Assembly (NCBI RefSeq): GCF_013391805.1
Contig: NZ_CP058364.1
Location: 2,168,501-2,232,500 of the forward strand
Source of the DNA: Galbibacter sp. BG1
Lineage (GTDB): Bacteria > Bacteroidota > Bacteroidia > Flavobacteriales > Flavobacteriaceae
Direction of reading: 5' to 3'
Length of the DNA stretch: 64,000 nucleotides
This document shows, piece after piece, positions 63,496 to 64,000 of the stretch. The translations under genes and the position numbers were made by a program. Position 1 is the stretch's first letter. Each line of letters starts with the position of its first letter. The notes under the pieces are model-generated. The model did not search any database. It was not told where the DNA came from and worked only from the letters and a program-made list of their open reading frames with translations.

Positions 63496-64000
63496 TTATA
63501 AATCGAAACCTAAGTCTTTTCGGTAATACATTTTATCAAATTTGATAGTTTCCAAACTACCATAGGAAGTCTCTAAAGCCTCGGAAAAATTGTTTCCATA
63601 AGAAGTTACGGCCAAAACACGACCGCCTGACGATAATACTTTATTGTCTTTTAACTGCGTACCGGCATGGAAGACAATGGAATTTTCTACATTTTCAATC
63701 CCCTGGACCTCTTTTCCTTTTTCGTAAGCTTCAGGATAACCTCCAGAAACTGCAACTACGGTAGTGGCCGTTCTTTCATCCAATTCAAGCTCGATGGTGT
63801 TGAGGTTTCCATTGGCAACAGCTTCTAGCATGGTTACCAAATCGTTCTTTATTCTAGGAATAACAACTTCTGTTTCTGGATCGCCCATGCGAACATTGTA
63901 TTCTATAACATACGGCTCGTTGTCAACTTTTATGAGTCCGATAAAAACAAAACCTTTATAGGTAATATCATCTTTTTGAAAACCTTCAATGGTGGGTTTT
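63496..64000 (-). CDS. purD: Phosphoribosylamine--glycine ligase PurD, C-terminal part (truncated by window)
   Basis: The frame enters from the right edge and ends at 63496 (168 residues). PurD is the ATP-grasp enzyme that joins glycine to phosphoribosylamine in purine synthesis. Visible are YKGFVFIGLI, the ATP-grasp metal-binding EYNVRMGDPETE, and the C-terminal domain with VVAVSGGYPEAYEKGKEVQG and SSGGRVLAVTSYG. Directly downstream follows the gene labelled asparagine synthetase B. Confidence 0.95.
   Translation of the reverse strand, partial: KPTIEGFQKDDITYKGFVFIGLIKVDNEPYVIEYNVRMGDPETEVVIPRIKNDLVTMLEAVANGNLNTIELELDERTATTVVAVSGGYPEAYEKGKEVQGIENVENSIVFHAGTQLKDNKVLSSGGRVLAVTSYGNNFSEALETSYGSLETIKFDKMYYRKDLGFDL

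Overview
The window is a chromosomal segment of a member of the Bacteroidota, most likely a marine-type Flavobacteriaceae. Supporting signs are the AT-rich DNA, the short RpoD (about 287 residues), an FtsZ with a very long acidic tail, a division cluster running murE-mraY-murD-ftsW-murG-murC-ftsQ-ftsA-ftsZ without ddl or ftsI-type interruptions, type IX secretion (T9SS) C-terminal sorting domains on three exported enzymes, and promoter-like boxes of the Bacteroidota form TAnnTTTG. Names of families come from recognising motifs by eye; no database search was possible.

Layout. Positions 1-11.6 kb: the peptidoglycan/division (dcw) cluster, all on the + strand, ending in a clear terminator and a yqeY-type gene. 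11.6-12.0 kb: an intact tRNA-Arg(TCG) preceded, 160 bp upstream, by a broken copy of its own 5' end, a GC-rich mini-palindrome and the remnant of a small GIY-YIG nuclease gene. 12.4-33.6 kb: a glycan-degradation island without any SusC/SusD pair: GH89, an AraC regulator, a leftward operon (GH9-like Tat lipoprotein, deoC, GRP sugar transporter, ribokinase-type kinase), a rightward operon (GH36-like, GH140-like, GntR/UTRA regulator), a GH97, a sialate-O-acetylesterase-type esterase and a 1519-residue multidomain GH9. Two perfect palindromes sharing the core ACTTGTACGTACAAGT, one of them 48 bp long and lying between the divergent operons, are probably the operators of the GntR protein.

34-45 kb: secreted peptidases (S8 with T9SS tail, M57-like), the housekeeping sigma factor, an M61 peptidase, a Cof-type HAD phosphatase, a serine beta-lactamase-like hydrolase, a parDE toxin-antitoxin pair and an S1/P1 nuclease. 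45.2-48.3 kb: two AraC regulators enclose 1.3 kb without proteins; this stretch carries two homologous promoter-leader-hairpin-terminator units, best read as twin small RNAs, on either side of a five-copy 94-bp tandem repeat. A third, weaker relative may lie at 56.63-56.79 kb.

48.5-64 kb: ordinary chromosomal genes (secreted protein of unknown function, DoxX-like, DUF885, DUF4494, YdeI-like, DUF6503-like, htpG, HAD phosphatase, yjbQ), a deletion scar joining pieces of a dinB-like and an amidohydrolase gene, a second multidomain GH9 with CBMs and T9SS tail, a protein family usually labelled asparagine synthetase B, and the end of purD running off the right edge.
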